7,600 nt of DNA from NCBI GenBank assembly GCA_903907665.1, contig CAIVOW010000067.1:1-7600 (forward strand), read 5' to 3'. A program made the position numbers and the translations under genes. Shown one piece after another: positions 1 through 6,655 of this stretch (position 1 is the stretch's first letter; the number at the start of each line of letters is the position of its first letter). The notes beneath the pieces are model-generated. The model had not been told where the DNA came from and ran no database searches. It saw nothing but the letters and a program-made list of their open reading frames with translations. This DNA comes from an uncultured Actinomycetes bacterium. GTDB taxonomy: Bacteria; Actinomycetota; Actinomycetes; Nanopelagicales; Nanopelagicaceae.

Positions 1-308
1 CCACCCGGTTGTGATTCATCTTCTTCCTCTGGCATCGGTAAATCCAACATATCGAGTAGGTCCGCAGCAACGTCATACTCAGAAGCAAAGGTGACATCAC
101 TAATCATCATCTGCATTTGAGAGCCAAGGGCTCGACCAATAATAAAGAATTCATCATCAATGGCGACCAATACGAAGGTACCGCCATTCACGCGCTTAGA
201 TTTGAGTGCGTCCAAAATCGAGGACATGTCGTTTGCGTCATCTAGCAGCGCAAGATTCCAACGTCCATCCTCGTGCCAAGCCAGAACGCCATAGTCTTCA
301 TCGGCCAT
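1..308 (-). CDS. Putative tRNA adenosine deaminase-associated protein (3' end beyond the window)
   Basis: The reverse strand reads openly from an ATG at 308-306 to the left edge, giving 102 complete residues and no stop. It starts MADEDYGVLAWHEDGRWNLA. The wording matches the actinobacterial family TIGR03941, putative tRNA adenosine deaminase-associated protein: an N-terminal 'DGRW' strand, a central DDEFF segment (residues 51-55), an ISDVTFA segment (69-75), a helical AADLLDMLD stretch (81-89) and then an acidic EEEDE run (94-98). Its biochemical role is unknown; the family name comes from gene proximity to tadA, the enzyme that makes inosine at the tRNA wobble position. If that order holds here, tadA lies just beyond the left edge. 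The start is well supported by a GAGGAG 8 bases upstream. The gene diverges from upp; I recall this neighbourhood from Streptomyces as well. Family assignment is from recall of the motif pattern, not a search. Confidence 0.8.
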   Translation of the reverse strand, partial: MADEDYGVLAWHEDGRWNLALLDDANDMSSILDALKSKRVNGGTFVLVAIDDEFFIIGRALGSQMQMMISDVTFASEYDVAADLLDMLDLPMPEEEDESQPG

Positions 309-316
309 GTCACACG

Positions 317-322
317 CTCCTC
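317..322 (-). promoter_or_regulatory. Ribosome binding site of the tRNA deaminase-associated gene
   Basis: On the reverse strand GAGGAG is followed by 8 bases and then the ATG at 308. The spacing and match to the anti-Shine-Dalgarno sequence are near ideal and fix the start of this partial gene. I found no convincing -10/-35 pair for this gene in the remainder of the divergent gap. Confidence 0.65.
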
Positions 323-381
323 TCGCTCCTGACGCGCTCACCACAACTCACTGCTGTTAATACTGTCACTTCCCAGGGTAG

Positions 382-410
382 GGGACAAGGGTCGTTTCTA
401 TCGCTATCGT
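382..410 (+). promoter_or_regulatory. Candidate promoter of upp, possibly giving a leaderless transcript
   Basis: GGGACA at 382-387 (4 of 6 to TTGACA), a 17-base spacer and TATCGT at 405-410 (4 of 6 to TATAAT, and a match to the actinobacterial TANNNT form) make a plausible sigma-70-type promoter. Transcription would start about 6-7 bases past the -10, at roughly 416-418, which is the GTG start codon of upp at 417-419. The only Shine-Dalgarno-like bases before upp, GGGAG at 411-415, leave just 1 base before the GTG, too close to work normally. Each box is weak alone; the combination of spacing and position is the argument. Confidence 0.4.
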
Positions 411-416
411 GGGAGT

Positions 417-1055
417 GTGAAAATCCACGTCGCCAACCACCCCTTAATTACTCATAAATTGACAGTTTTACGCGATGAAAAAACGAATTCTCCGACTTTT
501 CGTCAACTAACTGAAGAGCTCGTGATGTTGCTTGCCTACGAAGCAACTCGAGAAGTGAAGACTGTCCCCATCACAATCAAAACTCCGGTCGCAGAAACAA
601 CCGGCGCCATCCTGGCAAAGCCGCGTCCTGTGGTCGTACCAATTCTTCGGGCAGGTTTAGGAATGCTGGAAGGTATGACGCGTTTAATCCCGACCGCAGA
701 AGTTGGATTCCTCGGCATGGTACGAGATGAAAAAACTCTCCAAGCTTCTACCTACGCTAATCGCCTGCCGGAAAATCTTGAAGGTCGCCAGTGTTATATT
801 TTGGATCCAATGCTTGCAACAGGTGGAACTCTCATTGCTGCAATGAATTATTTAATTGAAAGAGGAGCGCAAGATATTACAGCAATCACAATTCTTGCAG
901 CTCCCGAAGGAATAAAACGCGTTCAGGATGCATTCGCATCATCTGACTTCCCAATAACCATCGTTACTGGCGCCATGGATGAAAAACTCAACGAAGTTGG
1001 GTACATCGTTCCAGGTCTTGGTGATGCTGGTGATCGCTTATATGGAGTGGTATAA
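417..1055 (+). CDS. upp: Uracil phosphoribosyltransferase
   Basis: This cytoplasmic pyrimidine-salvage enzyme joins uracil to PRPP, giving UMP and pyrophosphate. The 212-residue product has the usual family length and is collinear with actinobacterial Upp. The first phosphoribosyl-binding region is [15 protein letters not shown] (69-83). The PRPP-binding loop is DPMLATGGT (130-138). The uracil-recognition segment near the C terminus is [13 protein letters not shown] (195-207). All key motifs are intact, so it should be active. The GTG start gives the family-typical N terminus [10 protein letters not shown]; no well-spaced Shine-Dalgarno precedes it, while a promoter-like pair ends 6 bases upstream, so it may be translated leaderless. 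The malic enzyme gene follows after 2 bases and is probably cotranscribed. The identification is secure; the leaderless reading is inference. Confidence 0.97.
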   Translation: MKIHVANHPLITHKLTVLRDEKTNSPTFRQLTEELVMLLAYEATREVKTVPITIKTPVAETTGAILAKPRPVVVPILRAGLGMLEGMTRLIPTAEVGFLGMVRDEKTLQASTYANRLPENLEGRQCYILDPMLATGGTLIAAMNYLIERGAQDITAITILAAPEGIKRVQDAFASSDFPITIVTGAMDEKLNEVGYIVPGLGDAGDRLYGVV

Positions 1056-1057
1056 AA

Positions 1058-2437
1058 ATGGCATCAACTAGCCCAGGCTATGCAATAACAATTCGAGTTG
1101 AAGGACATCCTTCATCTCAACCTATCGCTCAAATTACTGCCGCATTGGTGAAATCAGGAGCTTCCATCACCGCACTTGATGTTGTTGAGTCCTCGATTGA
1201 ATCGGTTGTCGTGGATGTCACCTGTGACGCAATCAATGCTGAGCATGCTGAAGAAATTACAGCAGAGATTTCTTTAAATAGTGATTTAACAGTACGCAAG
1301 GTCTCAGATAGAACTTTTCTTTTGCACCTTGGAGGAAAAATTGAAATTCAATCAAAAGTTCCTCTTAAAACGCGCGATGACCTTTCACGTGCATATACCC
1401 CTGGTGTGGCACGTATCTGCCAGGCTATCGCTGAAGATAAATCAGATGCACGTCGGCTTACGATTAAGCGCAATACCGTTGCAGTCGTAACCGATGGTTC
1501 GGCAGTCCTTGGACTTGGAAATATTGGACCAGAAGCTGCCCTTCCTGTTATGGAGGGAAAAGCAGCGCTATTTAAGCGTTTTGCTGATGTAGATGCGTGG
1601 CCTGTCTGTCTTGATACTCAAGATGTAGATGAGATCGTTCGTACCGTTCAAATTATTGCGCCTGTCTATGGCGGCATCAACCTTGAAGATATTTCGGCGC
1701 CTCGTTGCTTTGAAGTTGAACGACGCCTTCGTGAACTCCTGGATATCCCAGTATTCCACGATGACCAACATGGAACTGCAATCGTCGTTCTTGCGGCGCT
1801 CACTAATGCTCTCAAGTTCGTTAAAAAAGATCTTTCAACTGTAAGAATTGTCATGATCGGAGTCGGTGCAGCCGGCACTGCTATCGCTCGCTTACTTGTT
1901 GCAAGCGGCGCCCAGAACATCATTGGTTATGATCGTCGCGGTGTCGTACATGAGCATCGTGACGGCGATGACATTATGCGAACATGGTTTGTTGATAATT
2001 GCCACCCTGGTGATTTCCGTGGAGATATTCACGAGGCACTTAGCGGGGCAGATGTTTTCATTGGCGTTAGCAGCCCTAATTTGATCACTGAAGCTGATAT
2101 TGCATCAATGGCAAAGGATTCAATTGTCTTTGCACTCGCTAATCCAGATCCTGAAATTGATCCGGTGTTAGCCCGCAAGCATGCAGCGATTGTGGCAACC
2201 GGACGAAGTGATCAGCCAAATCAAATTAATAACGTGCTGGCATTTCCCGGAATTTTCCGTGGACTTCTTGATGGAAACATCACAAAGATTACTGACAAGA
2301 TGTTGATAGGCGCTGCTACCGCAATTGCAGAGTGTGTTTCATCTGATCAACTCAATGCCAACTTCATCGTTCCAAGTGTTTTTGATCCGCGAATCGCTAC
2401 TGTTGTGGCGAGTGCTGTTCGTAAAGCGAACTCGTAA
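1058..2437 (+). CDS. NAD(P)-dependent malic enzyme with N-terminal ACT domain
   Basis: Malic enzyme oxidatively decarboxylates malate to pyruvate and CO2 in the cytoplasm, needing Mg2+ or Mn2+ and NAD(P)+. The 459-residue protein opens with an ACT-type domain (about 8-85), usually a small-molecule sensing fold, followed by the signature KVSDRTFLLHLGGKIE (81-96). The malic domain has the catalytic Tyr113 in YTPGV, Lys168 in MEGKAALFK and metal ligands in NLEDI (208-212) and FHDDQHGTA (233-241). The Rossmann domain has the dinucleotide loop GVGAAGTAIA (268-277) and an acidic residue, Asp292, at the end of the next strand, which leans toward NAD. PNQINNVLAFPG (387-398) completes the site. ATG lies 2 bases after the upp stop, with GGAG at 1044-1047 inside upp, so translation is probably coupled. 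The 3' end overlaps the convergent ABC-F gene by 41 bases. Function is secure; cofactor choice and ACT ligand are not known. Confidence 0.95.
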   Translation: MASTSPGYAITIRVEGHPSSQPIAQITAALVKSGASITALDVVESSIESVVVDVTCDAINAEHAEEITAEISLNSDLTVRKVSDRTFLLHLGGKIEIQSKVPLKTRDDLSRAYTPGVARICQAIAEDKSDARRLTIKRNTVAVVTDGSAVLGLGNIGPEAALPVMEGKAALFKRFADVDAWPVCLDTQDVDEIVRTVQIIAPVYGGINLEDISAPRCFEVERRLRELLDIPVFHDDQHGTAIVVLAALTNALKFVKKDLSTVRIVMIGVGAAGTAIARLLVASGAQNIIGYDRRGVVHEHRDGDDIMRTWFVDNCHPGDFRGDIHEALSGADVFIGVSSPNLITEADIASMAKDSIVFALANPDPEIDPVLARKHAAIVATGRSDQPNQINNVLAFPGIFRGLLDGNITKITDKMLIGAATAIAECVSSDQLNANFIVPSVFDPRIATVVASAVRKANS

Positions 2438-4190
2438 TTAGCCATTGCTCTTCTAGCTCTTCTATCCGGAGAGCTAGGGCGGCAAGCTCGTGCATGACTT
2501 GGGCTAATTTTTCATGATCTGAAGCAAATTCAGATTGCGCAATATGTAAATCTCCTTCTTGTGATCGAGCTTTTTCCAATTGCTTTTCAATCTTTGCAAT
2601 TTCCTTCTTAGCATCACGTGCTAACGCAGCGTTCGAGACGTTCTGCTTGATTTCTACCTTAGTTTCATCCACCTGGCTTTCGGCTCGCAGGCGCAGATAT
2701 TCATCAACACCGCCTGGCAGATCTCGAAGAGTTCCATCCCCCATCAGGCCAACAAATCGGGTGCAGACGCGTTCTAAAAAATATCGATCATGGGATACAA
2801 CCAATAGCGTTCCGGCAAAGGTATCTAGTAAGTCCTCTAGCGCAGTAAGGGTCTCAACATCAAAGTCATTTGTTGGTTCATCTAACAGCAGTACGTTGGG
2901 TGAATCCATGAGAAGCCTGGTTAATTGAAGGCGCCTGCGCTCACCACCAGATAAATCTCCAACAGGAGTCCATTGTGACTCTCTATCAAAACCCAGCCGC
3001 TCACAAAGTTGGGAAGCTGACAGCTCTTTGCCGCTGCCAATTTCAACATATTTAGCAACCTGCTCCACCGCTTCAAGCACTCGCCAGTTTGGATTTAACT
3101 CTGCAAGATGCTGAGATAAAAATGCTGGCTTAACTGTAATTCCAGTAACTAATTTTCCAGCAGTAACTTTTAATTCTCCCACAAGGGTTCGCATCAGGGT
3201 TGTCTTGCCCGAGCCATTTACGCCAACAATTGCGATGCGATCACCAGGTCCAATATTCCAATAGACATCATCTAGTAATTTTTTTTCACCGGCAGCAACC
3301 GAAATATGTTGGCATTCATAAACCATCTTGCCTAATCGATTAGTAGCAAAATTGAGAAGTTCAGCATCATTTCGAATTGGTGGCTCATTTTCAATCAGCG
3401 TATTTGCAGCATCGATTCTAAACTTAGGTTTAGCAGTTCGTGCTGGAGCTCCGCGTCTTAGCCAGGCCAACTCTTTTCGTACGAGCATTTCGCGCTTATT
3501 GTTCTCAACGCCAATTTGTCGCTGCCGTTCTGCCTTCGATAATACGTAAGCAGAGTATCCGCCGTCATATTCTTTTACTTCACCGGTTTCACCTTGTAGT
3601 TCCCAGATATGATCGCTGACCTCATCGAGAAACCAACGATCGTGGGTAATCACAACAACAGTAAGTGAGGTTCTGGTCTTAATATATTTTGCGAGCCATG
3701 CCACTCCCTCAACATCAAGGTGGTTAGTTGGTTCGTCCAGAAGCAATACATCTAAATCATCAATAAGAAGTTTGGCGAGATTTACTCGACGGCGCTCACC
3801 ACCTGAGAGTGAATGAAAATTTCGGTCAAGAATTTCATCACCAAATCCGCCAAATAACCCGTGCAGTACATCGCGAACTTCAATATTTCCAGCCCACTCG
3901 TGAATCGCAGTTTCGCCAAGAACGACATCTCGTACTGTTGAACCAGGCGCTGCACTATCTGTTTGAGAAAGCATCCCGACACGAACGCCTGAAGCACGTG
4001 AAACTCGACCATCATCGAGAGGCTCCACCCCTGCGATAACTTTTAATAAAGTGGATTTACCACCACCATTGCGACCAACTACTCCGATTCGATCGCCCTG
4101 CGAAAGTCCCAGAGAGACCGATAGGAGTAGCGGCTTGATATCAAAAGCCTTGGAAGCTGATTCAATGTTAATCAGATTCCGAGTGGCCAT
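2397..4190 (-). CDS. ABC-F family ATPase, Uup-like
   Basis: A soluble ATPase with two fused nucleotide-binding domains and no membrane segments. ABC-F proteins of this kind act on the ribosome, typically near the tRNA exit site, rather than in transport. Domain 1 has Walker A GRNGGGKST (39-47), signature LSGGERRR (128-135), Walker B LLLDEPTNHLD (149-159) with catalytic Glu153, and switch His183. Domain 2 has GVNGSGKTT (323-331), LSGGERRR (413-420), LLLDEPTNDFD (435-445) with Glu438, and His467. Both sites look ATP-competent. The linker carries KELAWLRRGAPARTAKPK (239-256), the arginine-rich pattern of the Uup branch, and residues about 520-585 form a charged coiled coil like the Uup C-terminal domain. 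The 597-residue length fits. The ATG is 9 bases after the htrA stop with no clear Shine-Dalgarno, suggesting coupled translation. Antibiotic resistance or a general translation role cannot be separated from sequence, but the Uup-like form favours housekeeping. Confidence 0.93.
   Translation of the reverse strand: MATRNLINIESASKAFDIKPLLLSVSLGLSQGDRIGVVGRNGGGKSTLLKVIAGVEPLDDGRVSRASGVRVGMLSQTDSAAPGSTVRDVVLGETAIHEWAGNIEVRDVLHGLFGGFGDEILDRNFHSLSGGERRRVNLAKLLIDDLDVLLLDEPTNHLDVEGVAWLAKYIKTRTSLTVVVITHDRWFLDEVSDHIWELQGETGEVKEYDGGYSAYVLSKAERQRQIGVENNKREMLVRKELAWLRRGAPARTAKPKFRIDAANTLIENEPPIRNDAELLNFATNRLGKMVYECQHISVAAGEKKLLDDVYWNIGPGDRIAIVGVNGSGKTTLMRTLVGELKVTAGKLVTGITVKPAFLSQHLAELNPNWRVLEAVEQVAKYVEIGSGKELSASQLCERLGFDRESQWTPVGDLSGGERRRLQLTRLLMDSPNVLLLDEPTNDFDVETLTALEDLLDTFAGTLLVVSHDRYFLERVCTRFVGLMGDGTLRDLPGGVDEYLRLRAESQVDETKVEIKQNVSNAALARDAKKEIAKIEKQLEKARSQEGDLHIAQSEFASDHEKLAQVMHELAALALRIEELEEQWLITSSLYEQHSPQQ
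2451..2479 (+). terminator. Hairpin after the malic enzyme gene, candidate terminator lying inside the convergent ABC-F gene
   Basis: CTAGCTCT (2453-2460) and AGAGCTAG (2470-2477) are perfect inverted copies. In the plus-strand RNA the stem extends inward by U2461-G2469 and C2462-G2468 and outward by two U-G pairs (2452-2478, 2451-2479). This gives 12 pairs, three of them U-G, around a 5-base loop, UAUCC. It starts 13 bases after the malic enzyme stop at 2437. The U-G pairs become A-C in the minus-strand RNA, so the fold favours the plus transcript. No U-tract follows (GCGGCAAG), so it is not a classic intrinsic terminator; hairpins without U-tracts have been proposed as terminators in Actinobacteria. 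The same bases encode the C-terminal coiled coil of the ABC-F protein. Confidence 0.5.
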
Positions 4191-4199
4191 GCGGTTATC

Positions 4200-5363
4200 T
4201 TAGTTTGTTGATGAGCCTAACTTTACAGTGAAGACCTTGCTTCCACCGGCTGGCATCGTCAAAGTCACCTGAACCGAAGCTCCTGGTGCATATGAGCGAA
4301 TCTTTACGATTGCAGAAATCTGGTCTGCAATTCGAGCGCCATCAATGGCGGTCACAATTGCCCCGACTGGAATTCCGGCCTTTTCAGCTCCCTCACCTGG
4401 AACGAGTTGTGAAACTTTCGCGCCCACTCCCGTAAATGCGGTATCAAAAAAGACACCAAGGATTGGGCGAGTACTCGTGTGCGTTGGTGAAGTAATAATT
4501 TCGGTGTAAACGCGCTTTGCTTCATTAATAGGAATAGCAAAGCCTAGGCCAATATTTCCTGATTGCCCCAAGCCTGACGATGCAGTCGATGCTATCGCTG
4601 TATTTACTCCGATAAGGCGTCCGAGTGAATCTGTGAGTGGCCCACCAGAATTACCTGGATTGATTGCGGCATCTGTTTGAATCGCATCCACATAAGAATT
4701 AACACCAGATGCTGTCCCCCCGGTTGTAACAGGTCGGTTCAATGACGAAACAATTCCCGACGTAACAGTTCCAGCCAAACCTAAAGGTGAGCCAAACGCA
4801 ATCACAGTATCGCCAATAGAAAGTTGTGACGAGTCGCCAATTTGAAGTACCGGAAGATTTCCACGGCTTACCTTTAACACAGCAAGATCGTAATTAGCGT
4901 CTCTTCCTACAATCGTGGCTTTTACTTGATCACCATTATTGAGCTCGATTTGAATTGTGCCACTAGTTGCAGCGGCTTCGATCACGTGATTATTCGTCAA
5001 TACATAAGAGACGTTGTTATCTGATTGAATGATTGAGCCACTACCTGTATCTCCACCTGTAGATGTAGTGACATCCACTGTTACGACTGATGGGGAAACC
5101 TTTTGAACAATGGATTTAATCGACGTTACGGGCAAAGTCGAAGCCGTATTCTGAGAAAGTTGAGTAAGAGGAATCGCTGTGCGGTTAGCAGCGCAGATGC
5201 CACTTGAAGACGCAGCATATAAAGCATTGCTTCGATTATCTGCGCAAATGACAGAAGTTGATCCGTTGAAAGTTCCAGCAGCTGCGGCGAATCCACCAGC
5301 GGCAGTGGCTCCGATAATCACTCCGACAAAGACTTTGCCTGCCGTGCTTGAAATCTTGAACAT
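4200..5363 (-). CDS. Membrane-anchored HtrA/DegP-type serine protease with PDZ domain
   Basis: A surface quality-control protease that would cleave misfolded exported proteins outside the membrane. The 387-residue protein starts with a short cytoplasmic stretch and one hydrophobic, Gly/Ala-rich segment (about 9-30), either an uncleaved anchor or a signal peptide. A 50-residue linker with two cysteines, Cys40 and Cys57, precedes the trypsin-like domain (about 85-285). The catalytic triad is intact: His126 in TNNHVI, Asp159 in NYDLAVL and Ser239 in GNSGGP, with GLGFAIPI (272-279) closing the domain. One PDZ domain occupies about 298-385. It lacks the long cytoplasmic N terminus of mycobacterial PepD/HtrA relatives. 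ATG has AGGAG 5 bases upstream. The 83-base upstream gap has a tandem repeat and palindrome that may carry regulation, and the ABC-F gene follows 9 bases downstream. The family is secure; substrates are unknown. Confidence 0.93.
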   Translation of the reverse strand: MFKISSTAGKVFVGVIIGATAAGGFAAAAGTFNGSTSVICADNRSNALYAASSSGICAANRTAIPLTQLSQNTASTLPVTSIKSIVQKVSPSVVTVDVTTSTGGDTGSGSIIQSDNNVSYVLTNNHVIEAAATSGTIQIELNNGDQVKATIVGRDANYDLAVLKVSRGNLPVLQIGDSSQLSIGDTVIAFGSPLGLAGTVTSGIVSSLNRPVTTGGTASGVNSYVDAIQTDAAINPGNSGGPLTDSLGRLIGVNTAIASTASSGLGQSGNIGLGFAIPINEAKRVYTEIITSPTHTSTRPILGVFFDTAFTGVGAKVSQLVPGEGAEKAGIPVGAIVTAIDGARIADQISAIVKIRSYAPGASVQVTLTMPAGGSKVFTVKLGSSTN

Positions 5364-5368
5364 TAACT

Positions 5369-5373
5369 CTCCT
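5369..5373 (-). promoter_or_regulatory. Ribosome binding site of the HtrA-type protease gene
   Basis: Reverse-strand AGGAG (within AGGAGAG, 5367-5373) lies 5 bases before the ATG at 5363. It is the clearest Shine-Dalgarno in the window together with that of the leftmost gene. Its presence shows the htrA mRNA has a real 5' leader, so the AT-rich TATAAA at 5375-5380 immediately upstream is too close to serve as the -10 box. Confidence 0.7.
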
Positions 5374-5383
5374 ATTTATAAAT

Positions 5384-5407
5384 ATCAGTAACTACATCAG
5401 TAACTAC
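5384..5407 (-). repeat. Perfect 12-base tandem repeat upstream of htrA
   Basis: On the gene's strand GTAGTTACTGAT occurs twice in immediate succession (5407-5396 and 5395-5384), 20 bases before the htrA ATG. A period close to one helical turn puts both copies on the same DNA face, the arrangement that OmpR-type response regulators bind. In mycobacteria the htrA-like gene pepD is controlled by the response regulator MprA and by SigE, so an operator here is reasonable, but the repeat could also be a chance duplication. I could not assign a confident -10/-35 pair; TACATT at 5413-5408 is a weak -10 candidate without a good -35. Confidence 0.55.
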
Positions 5408-5414
5408 AATGTAG
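5404..5414. promoter_or_regulatory. Short palindrome overlapping the tandem repeat, possible operator
   Basis: CTACA-A-TGTAG is an inverted repeat with 5-base arms and a single central base. Its left arm uses the first four bases, CTAC, from the end of a 12-base repeat copy. Together the two elements make an unusually ordered 31-base stretch in the only sizeable gap on the minus strand. A palindrome of this size is weak evidence alone, so the regulatory reading is inference. Confidence 0.3.
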
Positions 5415-5446
5415 ATGAGCAACCCTTGAAGAACCGTTAATGACAA

Positions 5447-6655
5447 CTAAGAGTTGGCTGTGAACTGCATCTTCCAAACTTGGGGTACGAAGAGTGTGAG
5501 CGCTGTAACAATCGCCGAGAGCGCCGCTAGAACTTCAAGAGTATGAGTTAAACCAAGCCACTGCGCCATTGGGGCGGCGATTGCGAGCCCAAGTGGCCGA
5601 AGAGAGAGCGAACCCATTCCGTCAAAAGCTGAAACTCGCGAGAGCGAGTCTCTCGGTACCTCTTTTTGAAGCGCAGTAGTCCAAATAGCGCCCCATAAAT
5701 CCAAGGTGATACCCCAGAAGAACGCACAAAGGGCAATAACCCAAAGCTGTTGAGGTTTAGCAAGTGAAAAAATATAAACTGAGACCGAGAAGGTCGTAAT
5801 CATCAAAAATCGCATTGGATATTTGGGACGAATGCGCATTCCAAGAAGTGATCCGACAATATATCCAACCGCTTCAGCCGAAAGAACAATCGACCAAGAT
5901 TTTGCCCCACTGAAGTGCTTTAAGGAAATTAAGGGTCCTAATATATTTTCAGCTGCCGCCCAACACATAACAATAAAGCCAAATGCAGCGACAATTGCAA
6001 CAATCCACTTAAACGAGAGAAAAACTTTCCATCCATGAACTAAGTCATCCAGCATTGTTGATTTACTCTCAGCTGGAACCGTCAAGTGACGCATGCTAAA
6101 GACTATTAATCCGCAAATAACAAAGGAAAGTGCATCTACGGTAAGTGCCAGGGTCGAGCCAATCGTAGAAACTAAGATCCCACCAGTGGCTGTTCCAGAA
6201 ATAATTGCAATGTTTGCTACAAACTGATTAGCTGAATTTGCAGTCTGAAGTTCCTCTTCATCTACAAGCGCCGGCATCAAACCTCCGAATGCTGGCCAAA
6301 ATATTCCCCAACATAATCCAAAGACAATATTCACTATAAGAAATACGGCGAGAGGTACATGGCCAGTACTAAAGAAATAGGCCTGAAGAAGAAAGGCCGA
6401 TCCGCCGATGATGTCGGTCAAACCAAGTACCAGCACGCGGCCATATTTGTCGGCGATAACCCCGCCCATTGGCGACATACAGAGCATGGCGATGGTCTGA
6501 ATACCTAGAATCCAACCAAGCAGGGAAGCACTTCCACCGCGCATATGAAGGATTCCAAACGCTAAGGCAATTGGGCCCATCCCATTTCCAAAATTAGAAA
6601 TAAAACGGGCAAGTAGAAAACGCCTGTAATCAGGGCGTTTTAAAATCTGCTTCAT
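5447..6655 (-). CDS. Major facilitator superfamily transporter, drug:H+ antiporter (DHA3/EntS-like) type
   Basis: A predicted polytopic inner-membrane secondary transporter of 402 residues with about 12 hydrophobic segments in two halves, separated by a charged loop (about 188-215). The loop after the second helix carries the MFS motif A form GGVIADKYGRVLVL (64-77), the most diagnostic feature. The opening KRPDYRRFLLARFISNFGNGM and a helix-1 region lacking charged residues resemble the 12-helix DHA3 group, which includes the enterobactin exporter EntS and macrolide-efflux-like proteins. Transport is therefore probably proton-driven export of a small molecule; the substrate cannot be read from sequence. 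The start codon overlaps the stop of the upstream small membrane protein as ATGA (6655-6652), indicating coupled translation. The gene ends with TAG 83 bases before htrA, and I see no convincing terminator between them, so read-through into htrA is possible. Confidence 0.88.
   Translation of the reverse strand: MKQILKRPDYRRFLLARFISNFGNGMGPIALAFGILHMRGGSASLLGWILGIQTIAMLCMSPMGGVIADKYGRVLVLGLTDIIGGSAFLLQAYFFSTGHVPLAVFLIVNIVFGLCWGIFWPAFGGLMPALVDEEELQTANSANQFVANIAIISGTATGGILVSTIGSTLALTVDALSFVICGLIVFSMRHLTVPAESKSTMLDDLVHGWKVFLSFKWIVAIVAAFGFIVMCWAAAENILGPLISLKHFSGAKSWSIVLSAEAVGYIVGSLLGMRIRPKYPMRFLMITTFSVSVYIFSLAKPQQLWVIALCAFFWGITLDLWGAIWTTALQKEVPRDSLSRVSAFDGMGSLSLRPLGLAIAAPMAQWLGLTHTLEVLAALSAIVTALTLFVPQVWKMQFTANS

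Noticed and set aside
206..457. Plus-strand open frame of 83 codons
   Set aside because: It runs antisense to the deaminase-associated gene, across the divergent gap and into the start of upp in another frame. Its Arg/His/Ser-rich product has no recognisable motif.
1566..2084. Several open frames of 67-85 codons on either strand inside the malic enzyme gene
   Set aside because: The malic enzyme frame is continuous and motif-complete here; the alternatives show no family resemblance.
3782..4039. Open frames on both strands (3782-4015 minus, 3809-4039 plus) within the ABC-F gene
   Set aside because: They lie fully inside the well-supported first ATPase domain, have low-complexity composition and no plausible start signals; they are frame shadows.
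2397..4190. ABC-F protein as a dedicated antibiotic-resistance factor
   Set aside because: The Uup-like arginine-rich linker and C-terminal coiled coil, and the housekeeping neighbourhood, favour a general translation role; no resistance context is visible.
5375..5380. Reverse-strand TATAAA as the -10 box of htrA
   Set aside because: It matches 5 of 6 consensus bases, but initiation would fall inside the ribosome binding site at 5369-5373, and TTACTG at the -35 distance is poor.
5444..5456. CAACT-AAG-AGTTG hairpin at the end of the MFS gene
   Set aside because: The stem has only 5 pairs with a 3-base loop and no T-tract on the transcribed strand, so I do not call it a terminator.
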